Notes: generated by a model not told the origin, from the sequence alone. 45,915 bases of DNA from Algoriphagus ratkowskyi (GCF_002150505.1 NZ_MSSV01000032.1:1-45915); one strand, 5' to 3'; counted from the stretch's first letter, positions 32,182 through 41,660 are shown. Program-made: numbers and translations.

Positions 32182-32568
32182 ATGAACGGAAAACAAATCA
32201 TCCAAACTGCTGCAATTTTCGGAGCAGTAGCAGTAGGAATCGGAGCTTTTGGAGCACATGGATTGAAAGACATCTTAGCTGACACAGGAAAAGCTGAAAC
32301 TTTCGAAACCGCTGTAAAATACCATTTCTATCATTCCTTAGCCCTTTTTTTAATTGGAATCTTGGCCTTGATAAAGCCAACATGGAACAAACTAAGTACC
32401 GCCGCTATACTGATGGTGGTAGGAATTTTGATTTTCTCTGGCTCTCTTTATTTTCTTTCGCTTACAGGAATCACCTGGCTTGGAGCGATCACCCCTCTTG
32501 GTGGTGTAGCATTTATTGCAGGCTGGATTTTGGTATTTTTAGCCGCCTCAACTAAGAGCGACCTATGA
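32182..32568 (+). CDS. DUF423 family membrane protein
   Basis: 128 aa with four predicted membrane helices. N-terminal AIFGAVAVGIGAFGAHGLKD and FETAVKYHFYHSLALFLIG are the DUF423 (YgdD-like) signature. Function is not established; the family is widespread, small and inner-membrane. Its last 4 nt overlap the start of dacB (ATGA), indicating translational coupling, though no functional link is known. Confidence 0.88.
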   Translation: MNGKQIIQTAAIFGAVAVGIGAFGAHGLKDILADTGKAETFETAVKYHFYHSLALFLIGILALIKPTWNKLSTAAILMVVGILIFSGSLYFLSLTGITWLGAITPLGGVAFIAGWILVFLAASTKSDL

Positions 32569-33857
32569 GAAAAACTAGCATTGTTGCTTTTCTAAGCCTC
32601 CTTCTTTATACCTCTTCTTTTGCTCAGCTTTCCCGAGATCAATTTTCCAAACTGGAGTCAGCACTCGGAGAAACCAGTTTTTTTAATGGCCACCTCGCTG
32701 GTTTCATGCTGTATGACCTAGATTCTCAACTCGTACTTTATGAGAAAAATTCGCATCAGAGATTTATCCCAGCTTCCACTACTAAGCTGTTTACACTGTT
32801 TTCGTCGCTAGTTGTTTTGGGAGATAGTACTCAATCGATTCGCTATGTTAGAGATGGTAAAACAATACGAATTTGGGGGGCTGGGGATCCTAGTTGGAAG
32901 TACAAAAAGTTTGCACAGCCTGCAATTTTAAAGCTTTTAGAACCTTACGATCAAGTTATTTTCTCTGATGCCAATATGATGTCCCCAGCCTTTGGATATG
33001 GCTGGCAGTGGGACGATTACTATTATAATTATTCCGCAGAACGCACTTCGCTCCCGATCTATGGCAATCTAGTTCAGGTGAAAAAAGTCGGAAATGCCCC
33101 AGTTGTTTTTCCTGCTAGTTTTCAGCCTAATGTATTCCCCACACAACGCACTATCCGAGAATTGGAGCGGGATTTTCACAGTAATAAATTCTATTACAAC
33201 CCAAATAACTTCAGAGCTAGGGAAGAATTTATCCCATTTATTTCATCACCTGAACTTTTCATGCAGCTCGCTTCAGAAGCTACTGGCAAAAAATGGATCT
33301 ATCAACCCGACAGTTTACCTTCTAATCACGAGCTTTTATACGGAACACCACTTTTTCCAATCTTGCAGGAAATGATGCTGGAAAGTGATAATTTCCTGGC
33401 GGAGCAGTTAATGCTGATGGTTTCTGACCGCCTTTTTCAACGCTTGGATACCGAGCGAGCGATTGAGTACATTCTCAAAACTTATCTCTATGATCTTCCT
33501 GATGCACCTCAATGGGTTGACGGCTCGGGCTTGAGCCGCCACGACCTTTTTACGCCACGCACGATGGTGGCACTTTTTGAAAAAATCTATAGAATGATGC
33601 CAGATCAGCAGCTCTTTGAACTCCTTCCAACAGGAGGAAAAACAGGGACTTTAGAGAACAGCTACAAAGCGGAACAACCTTACATCTTCGCCAAGACTGG
33701 TACGATGAGTAACAACCACAGCTTAGTTGGCCTGATAAAAGGTAAAAGCGGTAAACTCTATTGCTTTGCTTTTATGAATAGTAACTATCCTTACAAAGCT
33801 TCTGAAGTTAGACGTGAAATGGAAAAAGTGATGGTCATGCTGAGAGACATGATTTGA
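32565..33857 (+). CDS. dacB: D-alanyl-D-alanine carboxypeptidase/endopeptidase (PBP4, peptidase S13)
   Basis: 430 aa periplasmic enzyme with a signal peptide (cleavage near SSFA-Q, residue 20). The penicillin-binding motifs are complete: Ser71-x-x-Lys74 in IPASTTKLF, Ser274-Asp-Asn276 in MLESDNFLAEQ, and Lys377-Thr-Gly in FAKTGTMSNN. It trims stem-peptide D-Ala and cross-links in peptidoglycan. It is somewhat shorter than E. coli DacB (about 480 aa). It overlaps the DUF423 gene by 4 nt. Confidence 0.88.
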   Translation: MRKTSIVAFLSLLLYTSSFAQLSRDQFSKLESALGETSFFNGHLAGFMLYDLDSQLVLYEKNSHQRFIPASTTKLFTLFSSLVVLGDSTQSIRYVRDGKTIRIWGAGDPSWKYKKFAQPAILKLLEPYDQVIFSDANMMSPAFGYGWQWDDYYYNYSAERTSLPIYGNLVQVKKVGNAPVVFPASFQPNVFPTQRTIRELERDFHSNKFYYNPNNFRAREEFIPFISSPELFMQLASEATGKKWIYQPDSLPSNHELLYGTPLFPILQEMMLESDNFLAEQLMLMVSDRLFQRLDTERAIEYILKTYLYDLPDAPQWVDGSGLSRHDLFTPRTMVALFEKIYRMMPDQQLFELLPTGGKTGTLENSYKAEQPYIFAKTGTMSNNHSLVGLIKGKSGKLYCFAFMNSNYPYKASEVRREMEKVMVMLRDMI

Positions 33858-34378
33858 TTTCAGGTTTTAATCGGTAACCTATAAACAGTAGTCTTATCAT
33901 TCAAATATCACAGTAATAGGCAAATCGCAAATCTGAGCACTCTTTACCAAATCGCCAAAAAGCACGTGTATATCTACACAGTTATCTTGCTCCTTGCACT
34001 GAATATTTCCTACAATATTTTGCTAGAACCTTTGGAATTGCTCACGAGAATAGACATTCACCTCGCTTTAACCCTTCGTATTGCCGGTTTCATACGCTAG
34101 CAAATGCGTGAAAAAGTAAAGAAATACGATCAGAACCTGAAATCTATGATCAAACAGATGAAATCCATACTATTGAATAAATTAGATAAATGGTCCTTTT
34201 AACCAAGCTATTAATTCCGTAAAATCTGGAATTTCGTTCCACGAAAAGGGGAACACACTCTCACCTAAAAAAAGCTACAAAGCCCTAATAGTGCTTAGGA
34301 GGCAATTAGTTGACATGGCACGGATATGGGAAATCTATAATCAAATAACATATTCACAAACCATAACCAACTAATATC
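33858..34378. other. Intergenic stretch with a possible gene remnant
   Basis: About 520 bp. From about 33893 to 34199 one plus-strand frame, broken by one TAG near 34098, reads NLSTLYQIAKKHVYIYTVIL, LLALNISYNILLEPLELL, then after the stop MREKVKKYDQNLKSMIKQMK. This suggests one membrane helix followed by a basic coiled-coil end. I do not recognise it and there is no ATG at its head. It could be a decayed gene or chance. The rest shows nothing I can name. Confidence 0.25.
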
Positions 34379-34909
34379 ATGCATCATTCAAATTATTCCC
34401 AATTCAGTTGTTCTACAGCTATCTCAAGAAAAGTAAAAACAGCTAGAGATGAATCTGTTGGATCAATCAAAGACATCATGGTCAATACCCATTCTGGTGA
34501 AATTGATTATGTAGTACTCAAAATAGACGAAGGTTTTCTAAATATGGGTTCAAAGCTTTTGGCTTTACCTTTTGAGTCTTTCGAATTCAATCCTCATCAA
34601 GATGATATTGTAATCGTAAAAGAACTTAAAGAGACCCTTGAAAATGCTCCTGGATTTGACAATGATAATTGGCCAACCGGTCCTCAGGCAGAATTCCTGC
34701 ATACCATGCGTTCATATTACAGCCAAGAAGAGCGTAGTCTTTATGGACGATATGATCACGAAAATAAAGCGTATTACAATGACGAGGATAGATTTGACAT
34801 AGGATCAGATCGAATTCGCGACACGAAATTTGGCGATGGCTTCTTGGAGCCAGATCATCGTGGACAAAGACAATCCGATATCCGTAGAGGTGGCGAGCCA
34901 CTTCTATAA
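34379..34909 (+). CDS. PRC-barrel domain protein
   Basis: 176 aa, cytoplasmic, no signal peptide. The PRC-barrel fold is at about residues 12-80: DESVGSIKDIMVNTHSGEID, YVVLKID and KLLALPFESFEF. The acidic, aromatic C-terminal half (YYSQEERSLYGRYDHENKAYY) has low complexity and no known domain. PRC-barrels occur in RimM and in stress-associated proteins; single-domain forms like this are common in Bacteroidota but lack a fixed role. Monocistronic, followed by a strong terminator. Confidence 0.8.
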   Translation: MHHSNYSQFSCSTAISRKVKTARDESVGSIKDIMVNTHSGEIDYVVLKIDEGFLNMGSKLLALPFESFEFNPHQDDIVIVKELKETLENAPGFDNDNWPTGPQAEFLHTMRSYYSQEERSLYGRYDHENKAYYNDEDRFDIGSDRIRDTKFGDGFLEPDHRGQRQSDIRRGGEPLL

Positions 34910-34937
34910 TGTAAGAGTTGATTTAATCACTACATCT

Positions 34938-34976
34938 AAAGGCTAATCCAATAATTGGGTTAGCCTTTATTTTTTA
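34938..34976 (+). terminator. Intrinsic terminator after the PRC-barrel gene
   Basis: Long stem: AAAGGCTAA pairs with TTAGCCTTT, extended by TCCAA/TTGGG with one G-T pair, loop TAA. It is followed by TTTATTTTTT and starts 29 bp after the stop codon. Confidence 0.85.
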
Positions 34977-35139
34977 AAAGTTTCTGACAATTCATAAAAA
35001 CCCATACGACGAATTAGTCAAGCTCAAGCAACGATATAAATGATATCCTCAACGTTTATCTTCGCGTCCTTTAAGGTTTAGATTATTACGGAAATAAAAA
35101 TCCCTTATTTTCACGTTTCAGAAAAACCATAGTCTTCCC

Positions 35140-36183
35140 ATGCAAAAACGCGCTTTCCTCAAATCCCTTGGACTTCTTGCCGGATCACTTCCGATGCTCT
35201 CCTTTGATTCAGCCAACCCAGCATTTGACCCAAAAACACTTTTGCCGAAGGCCATAAAAAAAGGAGACACCGTAGGCCTGGTATCTCCATCTTCTGCCAC
35301 GGCAGACAGAATGCAATTCACATACGCCAAGGAAGCATTAGAAGCATTGGGTTTTAAAGTGAAATTGGGGAAAAGTCTAATGAACCGAAGAGGACATTTG
35401 GCTGGAACCGATGCCGAACGAGCGGGAGATATAAATGAGATGTTTGCTGACAAAGAGGTAAAAGCTATAGTAAGCATACGTGGCGGATCGGGTGCTGCCA
35501 GAATATTGCCTTTGATTGATTACAAGGCAATTTTCAAAAACCCAAAACCTCTACTTGGTTATTCTGATATCACGGCCCTGCATTGTGCGATTCAGGCGCA
35601 AACTGGCTTGATTACTTTCCATGGCCCGATGGGTTCGGGAAGTTGGAACAGCTTTAATGTGGAACAATTTGAGAAGATTTTTTTTAAGCAGGAAAAAGTG
35701 ACTTTTGAAAATATCCATGCCGAAAGTGATGATTTGGTCATCAAATCAAATCGAATTCAAACCCTGAAAAGCGGTAAAGTAGAAGGGAAAATTCTTGGAG
35801 GCAATCTAACTGTATTGACCGCGATCTCAGGTTCTCCATACTATCCTGATTTCAAAGACGCAATTCTATTTATCGAAGATATAGGAGAAGATCCATACAA
35901 GATGGATCGAATGATGAGTACTCTGAAACTCAATGGAACCCTGGATCAGATCAAGGGCTTTATCTTCGGTCAATGCTCCGAATGTGAGCCCGGGGGAGGA
36001 TATGGTTCACTCACGCTGGATCAAGTGCTAGATGATTACATTTTACCTCTGAAAATCCCTGCCTACTCTGGCGCGATGATCGGTCATATCTCCAAGCAAT
36101 TTATCATACCTGTAGGGGCGAAAGTTGCTATGGATGCGGACAAGGGAACCATTTCACTACTTGAGTCCGTATTTCAACAGTAA
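35140..36183 (+). CDS. ldcA: LD-carboxypeptidase (peptidase S66)
   Basis: 347 aa with a short basic N-terminus and hydrophobic segment (residues 4-20), suggesting export or membrane association. The S66 catalytic triad is visible: Ser142 in LLGYSDITAL, Glu246 in LFIEDIGEDPYKMDRM, and His316 in AMIGHISKQ. GDTVGLVSPSS near residue 42 is the family N-terminal signature. It removes the terminal D-Ala from L,D-linked tetrapeptides during peptidoglycan recycling; some relatives (MccF) degrade microcin C instead. It is followed after 9 bp by the SGNH lipoprotein gene. Confidence 0.9.
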   Translation: MQKRAFLKSLGLLAGSLPMLSFDSANPAFDPKTLLPKAIKKGDTVGLVSPSSATADRMQFTYAKEALEALGFKVKLGKSLMNRRGHLAGTDAERAGDINEMFADKEVKAIVSIRGGSGAARILPLIDYKAIFKNPKPLLGYSDITALHCAIQAQTGLITFHGPMGSGSWNSFNVEQFEKIFFKQEKVTFENIHAESDDLVIKSNRIQTLKSGKVEGKILGGNLTVLTAISGSPYYPDFKDAILFIEDIGEDPYKMDRMMSTLKLNGTLDQIKGFIFGQCSECEPGGGYGSLTLDQVLDDYILPLKIPAYSGAMIGHISKQFIIPVGAKVAMDADKGTISLLESVFQQ

Positions 36184-36192
36184 AACCATACT

Positions 36193-36924
36193 ATGAAAAT
36201 TTTCTTTCTACCGCTGCTTCTTCTTGGGATAATCTCTTGCAATAGCTCTAAGAATATGCTTCCAACTGATTCTGACTCATCTATGTCTAATAACCCTACT
36301 GATAACTCCGAACAACTTACTTATCTCGCACTTGGTGACAGCTACACCATCGGTGAAGGAGTCAATGATGCGGGTCGGTATCCCAGCCAGTTGGTTGCAA
36401 AACTGAATTCTGAAACTGATAGATCATGGAGTAGTCCAAAAGTAATCGCACGAACAGGATGGACTGTGGATGAATTGGAACAAGGAATCATTAGAGAGGA
36501 AATTACAGGTAAAACGTTCGATTTGGTAACCTTACTTATTGGAGTCAATAATCAGTATAGAGGCCGCTCGGTGAAGGATTTCGAAAAGGAATTTGAAGCA
36601 ATGCTTTCGCGTGCAATAAGCTTTGCAGGAGAAAACAGAAATCATGTTGTGGTGATCTCCATTCCGGATTGGGGAATTACGCCTTTTGCGCAAGCAAAAG
36701 ACTTAGACCAAGCTAAAGTGGCAAGGGAAATCAATGCGTATAATTTGGTCTGCAAAACGATAAGTGAAAAGTATGAAGTCGCTTACGTAGATATTACCAA
36801 AGAATATCGCGAGGGAGGTGATCAGTTAGAGATGCTTGTGGCTGACGGATTACACCCAAGTGCAAGGATGTATGAGGTCTGGACTAAAAAGCTTTATGAG
36901 CAAGTGAAGAAGTTTAACTTTTAA
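36193..36924 (+). CDS. SGNH/GDSL hydrolase lipoprotein
   Basis: 243 aa lipoprotein with lipobox IISC (Cys16) and a Ser/Asp-rich linker. The SGNH blocks are Ser50 in ALGDSYTIGEG, the Gly and Asn blocks (LLIGVNNQYRG), and the C-terminal Asp218-x-x-His221 in DGLHPSARMYEVW. It probably deacylates a lipid, glycan or peptide ester in the periplasm or at the surface. It is a likely partner of the upstream LD-carboxypeptidase in one transcript (9-bp gap). Confidence 0.85.
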   Translation: MKIFFLPLLLLGIISCNSSKNMLPTDSDSSMSNNPTDNSEQLTYLALGDSYTIGEGVNDAGRYPSQLVAKLNSETDRSWSSPKVIARTGWTVDELEQGIIREEITGKTFDLVTLLIGVNNQYRGRSVKDFEKEFEAMLSRAISFAGENRNHVVVISIPDWGITPFAQAKDLDQAKVAREINAYNLVCKTISEKYEVAYVDITKEYREGGDQLEMLVADGLHPSARMYEVWTKKLYEQVKKFNF

Positions 36925-37014
36925 GTATGGAATTTGCTTATTCGGTATACCTTCAACTGAGAAACACTTCACTTCTGGAAACAGGTTGCGAAACCATCTG
37001 TTAACTAGCTACTT

Positions 37015-37698
37015 ATGAAAACCATCTTATTCCTTTTAATCAGTACAATCCTTGGCGCAGTTGCTTGTGATAGAGAATCCGATAAAAACACAGAGATTTG
37101 GTGGGTCAATTCTGCCAAAGTAGCATGTACTGGAGTTAGTCCAATGTCTTGTCTTCAAATTCAAAAAGGAGCCCAAATCGACCCAACAGCTTGGGAGTTT
37201 TTCTACAATGACATTAAGGGCTTTGAGTATAACCCAGGAAATATTTATCAAATCAAAGTAAACATCACAGAGCAGGAGGCACCGATTCCAGCTGATGCTT
37301 CTTCCAATAATTATGAACTGATTGAGGTTTTAAGTAAGAAAACAGATCCCGCGTTGAGAATTACAAACATCTGGAAGGTGAAAAGCGTGGGAAATATTGC
37401 TAACCCAACAGGTTCCAAAAGCGGAGAAGCATTGATCTTTGAGATCAATGCTTCTGCCAAAACCTACGTAGGTAATATGGGGTGTAATTCTGTGCAGGGA
37501 GCTATCAAAGAAAATAACGGAGAAAAGTTGATTCTTGAGCCAGGAGCTGCTACTATGATGGCCTGTCCAGATATGGCTACGGAGTATGCTGTATCTAAAG
37601 CTCTCATCAGCACCCGAGCTTTTAAACTCGAAAACAATCAACTTTATCTTCTAAATAGCGCTGGAGAGACATTAATGACTTTGCTAGCTGTAGATTAA
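37015..37698 (+). CDS. DUF4377-META domain lipoprotein
   Basis: 227 aa. Signal peptide with lipobox GAVAC (Cys18). Residues about 28-105 form a DUF4377-like domain (WWVNSAKVACTGVSP, WEFFYNDIKGFEYNPGNIYQ). Residues about 115-227 form an HslJ/META domain (ALRITNIWKVKSVGNI, YVGNMGCNSVQGAI, MMACPDMATEYAV) with the conserved Cys pair. META-domain lipoproteins are linked to envelope stress and heat- or drug-resistance phenotypes in other bacteria; a function here is not shown. Confidence 0.82.
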   Translation: MKTILFLLISTILGAVACDRESDKNTEIWWVNSAKVACTGVSPMSCLQIQKGAQIDPTAWEFFYNDIKGFEYNPGNIYQIKVNITEQEAPIPADASSNNYELIEVLSKKTDPALRITNIWKVKSVGNIANPTGSKSGEALIFEINASAKTYVGNMGCNSVQGAIKENNGEKLILEPGAATMMACPDMATEYAVSKALISTRAFKLENNQLYLLNSAGETLMTLLAVD

Positions 37699-37707
37699 TA
37701 AACAGGT

Positions 37708-38319
37708 ATGAAGATTATTTGCATAGGCCGGAATTACGCGGCTCATATTGAGGAATTGAAAAACGAGACTCCGGGAAATCCGGTAGTTTTTCTAAAACCA
37801 GATACAGCGCTTCTGAAAGACGGAGCGCCGTTTTTTTATCCTGATTTCTCCAAAAACATTCACCACGAAGCGGAATTGGTTTTGAAGATTTCGAAGCAGG
37901 GAAAATGCATAGAGAAGAAATTTGCACATCGATACTTTGACGAAATCGGTATGGGAATAGACTTTACAGCGCGTGATCTTCAGGATCAGTGCAAAGCAAA
38001 AGGCTTGCCTTGGGAAATCGCCAAAGGTTTCAATGGCGCATCACCGATTGGAGGCTTCAAAGCTGTTGATGACTTTGAAGATCTGAAAAACATTGATTTT
38101 CATTTGACCATCAATGGGGAAACTCGGCAGAAAGGAAACACATCATTGATGCTTTTTGATTTTGGTACAATCATAGAGTATGTATCACGCTTTTTTATGC
38201 TAAAAAAAGGAGATCTCATCTATACTGGCACTCCTGCTGGTGTTGGTCCAGTGCAGATAGGAGATCAATTGAAAGGATTTATAGGTACAGAAAAGTTGTT
38301 AGATTTTGAAGTTAAGTAA
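37708..38319 (+). CDS. Fumarylacetoacetate hydrolase family protein (acylpyruvase-like)
   Basis: 203 aa single-domain FAH protein. It has IGRNYAAHIEEL at the N-terminus, the metal-binding Glu54-x-Glu56 in IHHEAELVLKI, Asp85 in GMGIDFTARDLQ, and a C-terminal KGDLIYTGTPAGVGP loop, all typical of FAHD1-type acylpyruvate hydrolases or oxaloacetate decarboxylases. Cytoplasmic. Its last codons overlap the TTG start of the M23 peptidase gene by 14 nt. Confidence 0.88.
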   Translation: MKIICIGRNYAAHIEELKNETPGNPVVFLKPDTALLKDGAPFFYPDFSKNIHHEAELVLKISKQGKCIEKKFAHRYFDEIGMGIDFTARDLQDQCKAKGLPWEIAKGFNGASPIGGFKAVDDFEDLKNIDFHLTINGETRQKGNTSLMLFDFGTIIEYVSRFFMLKKGDLIYTGTPAGVGPVQIGDQLKGFIGTEKLLDFEVK

Positions 38320-40180
38320 GCTAAGCTCCACCCTCTTATTTCTTGGACTAATTTTCACTCTTGAGCTTAACGCTCAGCAGGTTGACAAAAATTATTTCAA
38401 GAATCCCATTAATCCTGGGACAAGAAATTATCTATCAGGAAATTTCTCAGAATTAAGACCTAATCACTTTCACACCGGCTTAGATTTCAAGACTGGTGGA
38501 CAGGAAGGAGTTCCAATTTTGGCTGCTGCCGACGGCTGGGTTTACCGGATCAAGATTACCTCTTTCGGTTATGGAAATGTCATCTACCTGAAGCATCCAA
38601 ACGGGATGATTACGCTGTATGGTCACTTGCGCAATTTCAACAAAGAACTGAGCGATTACATGCGTAAGAAAATGTATGAGGCAAAAGCCATTGACTTGGA
38701 AGTATTTCCTAACCCAGGAGAATTACCGGTAAAACAAGGACAAAGAATTGCCGATAGCGGTAACACAGGTGGATCTGGTGGACCACATTTGCATTTTGAA
38801 ATTCGAGACAGTTTGGAACGGGCCATGGATCCGCTCCTATTTGGCTTTTCTGAAATCCTTGATACTACTGCTCCAGTTCCTCAAAGCATAGCAATCGTTC
38901 CACTAGAAATAGATTCCCGAGTAAATGGGAAATTCGATAGACTGGAAGTAACTCCAGTTGCCAGCGGATCAAATTATCGATTGCCAAATGACATTAAAAT
39001 CACTGGAAAAGTCGGCATAGAAATCCGCAGCTACGATCAATTGGATGGCGCTAGCAACCAAAATGGATTCCCAACTTTTGAACTAGCGGACGAAAAAGGC
39101 ACTTTTTTCAACCAGACTGTTGATAAGGTGGATTTCAATTATACTAGGCAATTTCTTCAGTACACGCATCAAAACCGCTATACCAAACTTTATTCTCAGA
39201 AGAACTTAAAGTTTGACTTTATCACACCTAAGTCGGAAACTGCTGGGCATTTGGAACTAGAAACAGGAGAAAAGAAAAACTATCAGCTGAAGCTTCGTGA
39301 CACTTATGGAAACGAGCGACAGATTAGTTTTACGCTGCAAGGGCAGGATCTGGAAACGAATGTAAATGACGGCGGAGCACCAATTAGGGCATCAATGGCT
39401 TATATAAATAATATCTTAAAAATTAAGGCACCTATCTCCCCAAAAGGTGGCTTGGCTAAGTTTAAAGTGGGTGCTCATGCGTTCGAAATGCTTCCAGCTT
39501 ATCAGGATGCTAGCAGTCGTACCTATCTCTGGGATATGGAATTTGGGATTCCTGAAGAAATTGACATTTGCACCGAGGTGTTAATTCCGGGCATTAATGC
39601 ACTGATTCCTGCTGGTAAAGAGATCTCTTATTCTGATAAAAATGTGCGGATGAATTTCGGTAAGGAGACTGTTCTTGATGATTTGTATTTAAGGATTTCA
39701 AAGTCAGGGTCTACCTCAGCACCCAAGTTAATTTTGAACAGCAGCCGCGAATACCTGTGGAATGCGGTCAATATACTATGGAGTGTGCCTGGCTATTCTG
39801 GAAACAAAAATCGCTCACATGCTTACAATACTTCTGGAGGCGGCAAATCCTTTTTGGGCGGCACTTGGAATGGTGACACATTGAATTTCGGCTCGAGATA
39901 TTTGGGAGAAATCTCAATTTTGCAGGACAATACTAAACCTACAATCCAGGTAATCAAAGTCAATTCCTCAGATATGCGCTTTGTGATTAAGGATGATTTA
40001 TCAGGAATCGACACTTATGAAGCTTTTGTAAATGGCAAATGGGTTTTGATGCGATATGAGTACAAACAGGCGGTGATTTGGTCCGAAAAATTAACGAATG
40101 AACCGTTCAAAGGAGAAGTTTTGCTAAAAGTTACCGATAAAGCTGGCAATACTGCTGAATGGAAAGGAACGATTGGTTAA
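38306..40180 (+). CDS. M23 family metallopeptidase
   Basis: 624 aa with a signal peptide (about 1-23, ending LNA-QQ). The LytM/M23 domain occupies about 50-180 with all zinc/catalytic residues: His56 and Asp60 in FHTGLDF, and His161-x-His163 in GPHLHFEIRD. The remaining 430 residues look like beta-rich, Ig-like domains of unknown role. Probably a peptidoglycan endopeptidase or its regulator in the periplasm. The only start that keeps the signal peptide is TTG at 38306: a TAG lies in frame two codons upstream. It overlaps the FAH gene by 14 nt. Confidence 0.88.
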   Translation: MKLSKLSSTLLFLGLIFTLELNAQQVDKNYFKNPINPGTRNYLSGNFSELRPNHFHTGLDFKTGGQEGVPILAAADGWVYRIKITSFGYGNVIYLKHPNGMITLYGHLRNFNKELSDYMRKKMYEAKAIDLEVFPNPGELPVKQGQRIADSGNTGGSGGPHLHFEIRDSLERAMDPLLFGFSEILDTTAPVPQSIAIVPLEIDSRVNGKFDRLEVTPVASGSNYRLPNDIKITGKVGIEIRSYDQLDGASNQNGFPTFELADEKGTFFNQTVDKVDFNYTRQFLQYTHQNRYTKLYSQKNLKFDFITPKSETAGHLELETGEKKNYQLKLRDTYGNERQISFTLQGQDLETNVNDGGAPIRASMAYINNILKIKAPISPKGGLAKFKVGAHAFEMLPAYQDASSRTYLWDMEFGIPEEIDICTEVLIPGINALIPAGKEISYSDKNVRMNFGKETVLDDLYLRISKSGSTSAPKLILNSSREYLWNAVNILWSVPGYSGNKNRSHAYNTSGGGKSFLGGTWNGDTLNFGSRYLGEISILQDNTKPTIQVIKVNSSDMRFVIKDDLSGIDTYEAFVNGKWVLMRYEYKQAVIWSEKLTNEPFKGEVLLKVTDKAGNTAEWKGTIG

Positions 40181-40310
40181 ATTAGGCGGCTTAACCAAAA
40201 AATTGTGAAATCGAGCTTGTTGCAGAATACAGTCTCAAGGAAGATGAGTAATTAAGCAAGATTCCTCCCTATAGTTATAGAGAGGATCATGAAAACCAAA
40301 ATATAAGGAC

Positions 40311-40760
40311 ATGAAATTAGAAGAAGGCCAGATGGCCCCAGATTTTGAAGCGAAAATTGAAACCGGAGAAACGATCAAGCTTTCTGACTATCGAGGGAAA
40401 AAGGTTGTCCTCTATTTTTACCCTAAAGATGCTACCCCAGGATGTACTGCCCAAGCATGTAACCTGAGGGACAATTACGATATGTTACAAAAAGCAGGTT
40501 ATGTAGTCTTTGGGATCAGTTCAGATGCAGAGAAATCGCATGTGAAATTCAAAGAAAAGCAGGCCCTCCCATTTTCACTTATCGCTGACACTGACCTGAA
40601 AGTTCACGAAGCTTTCGGCACCTGGCAGGAAAAGAATACGTTTGGCAAAACCTATATGGGAACTGTCAGAACAACTTTTGTCATCGAGGAAGAAGGCAAA
40701 ATCACTGAAATAATAGAAAAAGTAAATACAAAAGAGCATACCTCTCAAATCCTTAAATAG
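40311..40760 (+). CDS. bcp: Thioredoxin-dependent thiol peroxidase (Bcp/PrxQ)
   Basis: 149 aa peroxiredoxin. Peroxidatic Cys45 lies in KDATPGCTAQAC and the resolving Cys50 five residues later, the alpha-helix-2 arrangement of Bcp/PrxQ. VVLYFYPKD and VRTTFVIEEEGKI are family blocks. It reduces H2O2 and organic hydroperoxides in the cytoplasm with thioredoxin. It precedes the transketolase genes by 11 bp and may be co-transcribed with them. Confidence 0.94.
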   Translation: MKLEEGQMAPDFEAKIETGETIKLSDYRGKKVVLYFYPKDATPGCTAQACNLRDNYDMLQKAGYVVFGISSDAEKSHVKFKEKQALPFSLIADTDLKVHEAFGTWQEKNTFGKTYMGTVRTTFVIEEEGKITEIIEKVNTKEHTSQILK

Positions 40761-40771
40761 ACCTATCCGAA

Positions 40772-41623
40772 ATGGAAAAAAAATCAATCGAACAACTCGA
40801 AAGCGTTGCATCACAGGTTCGTAGGGACATTCTTAGAATGGTCCATGCGGTACAATCAGGACATCCTGGCGCATCATTAGGTTGTACAGAATTCTTTGTA
40901 GCGCTGTACTTTGACCAATTAAATCACGACTCTAACTTCAAAATGGAAGGAAAAGGTGAAGACCTATTTTTCCTTTCCAATGGCCATATTTCACCCGTTT
41001 GGTACTCTGTACTATCTAGATCAGGTTATTTCTCTCCTGAGGAAATGGACACATTCAGAAAACTGAATTCTAGACTTCAGGGTCACCCAGCTACAGAAGA
41101 AGGACTTCCAGGAATCAGAATCGCTTCTGGATCATTAGGACAAGGAATGTCTGTTGCAATCGGAGCTGCACAAGCTAAAAAAATCGATGGCGACGGAAGT
41201 ACTGTTTATGTACTTATGGGCGATGGCGAGCAAGAGGAAGGGCAAGTTTGGGAAGCAGCTATGTATGCAGCTCACTGGAAAGTTGACAATTTGATCGCTA
41301 CTATTGACTTGAACAGACAGCAGATCGATGGACCTACCGCGGAGATCATGGACTTGATCGACTTGAGAGCAAAATATGAGTCTTTCGGATGGGAAGTTAT
41401 AGATACCCTACAAGGTAATGACATGAAGTCTGTAGTAGAAGGACTGGAAAAAGCTAAGAGTCTTAGCGGCAAAGGAAAGCCAGTGATGAATTTACTTCAT
41501 ACTGAAATGGGCTTTGGCGTTGACTTTATGGTTGGTACACACAAGTGGCATGGTATCGCTCCAAGTGACGAGCAACTAGCAAACGCTTTGGGACAATTAC
41601 CAGAAACCATTGGTGATTTTTAA
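40772..41623 (+). CDS. Transketolase, N-terminal subunit
   Basis: 283 aa. It holds the thiamine-diphosphate-binding half: HAVQSGHPGASLGCTEFF, SNGHISPVWYSVL, ASGSLGQGMSVAIGAA, and the GDGEQEEGQVWEAAMYA to Asn-Arg (DLNRQQIDG) metal-pyrophosphate motif. It pairs with the next gene to form one active transketolase of the pentose phosphate pathway, as in other bacteria with split tkt genes. 37 bp separate the two halves. Confidence 0.93.
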   Translation: MEKKSIEQLESVASQVRRDILRMVHAVQSGHPGASLGCTEFFVALYFDQLNHDSNFKMEGKGEDLFFLSNGHISPVWYSVLSRSGYFSPEEMDTFRKLNSRLQGHPATEEGLPGIRIASGSLGQGMSVAIGAAQAKKIDGDGSTVYVLMGDGEQEEGQVWEAAMYAAHWKVDNLIATIDLNRQQIDGPTAEIMDLIDLRAKYESFGWEVIDTLQGNDMKSVVEGLEKAKSLSGKGKPVMNLLHTEMGFGVDFMVGTHKWHGIAPSDEQLANALGQLPETIGDF

Positions 41624-41660
41624 TCAAAGCTATTTTTAGACCATTTACTCAAAAGAAAAC

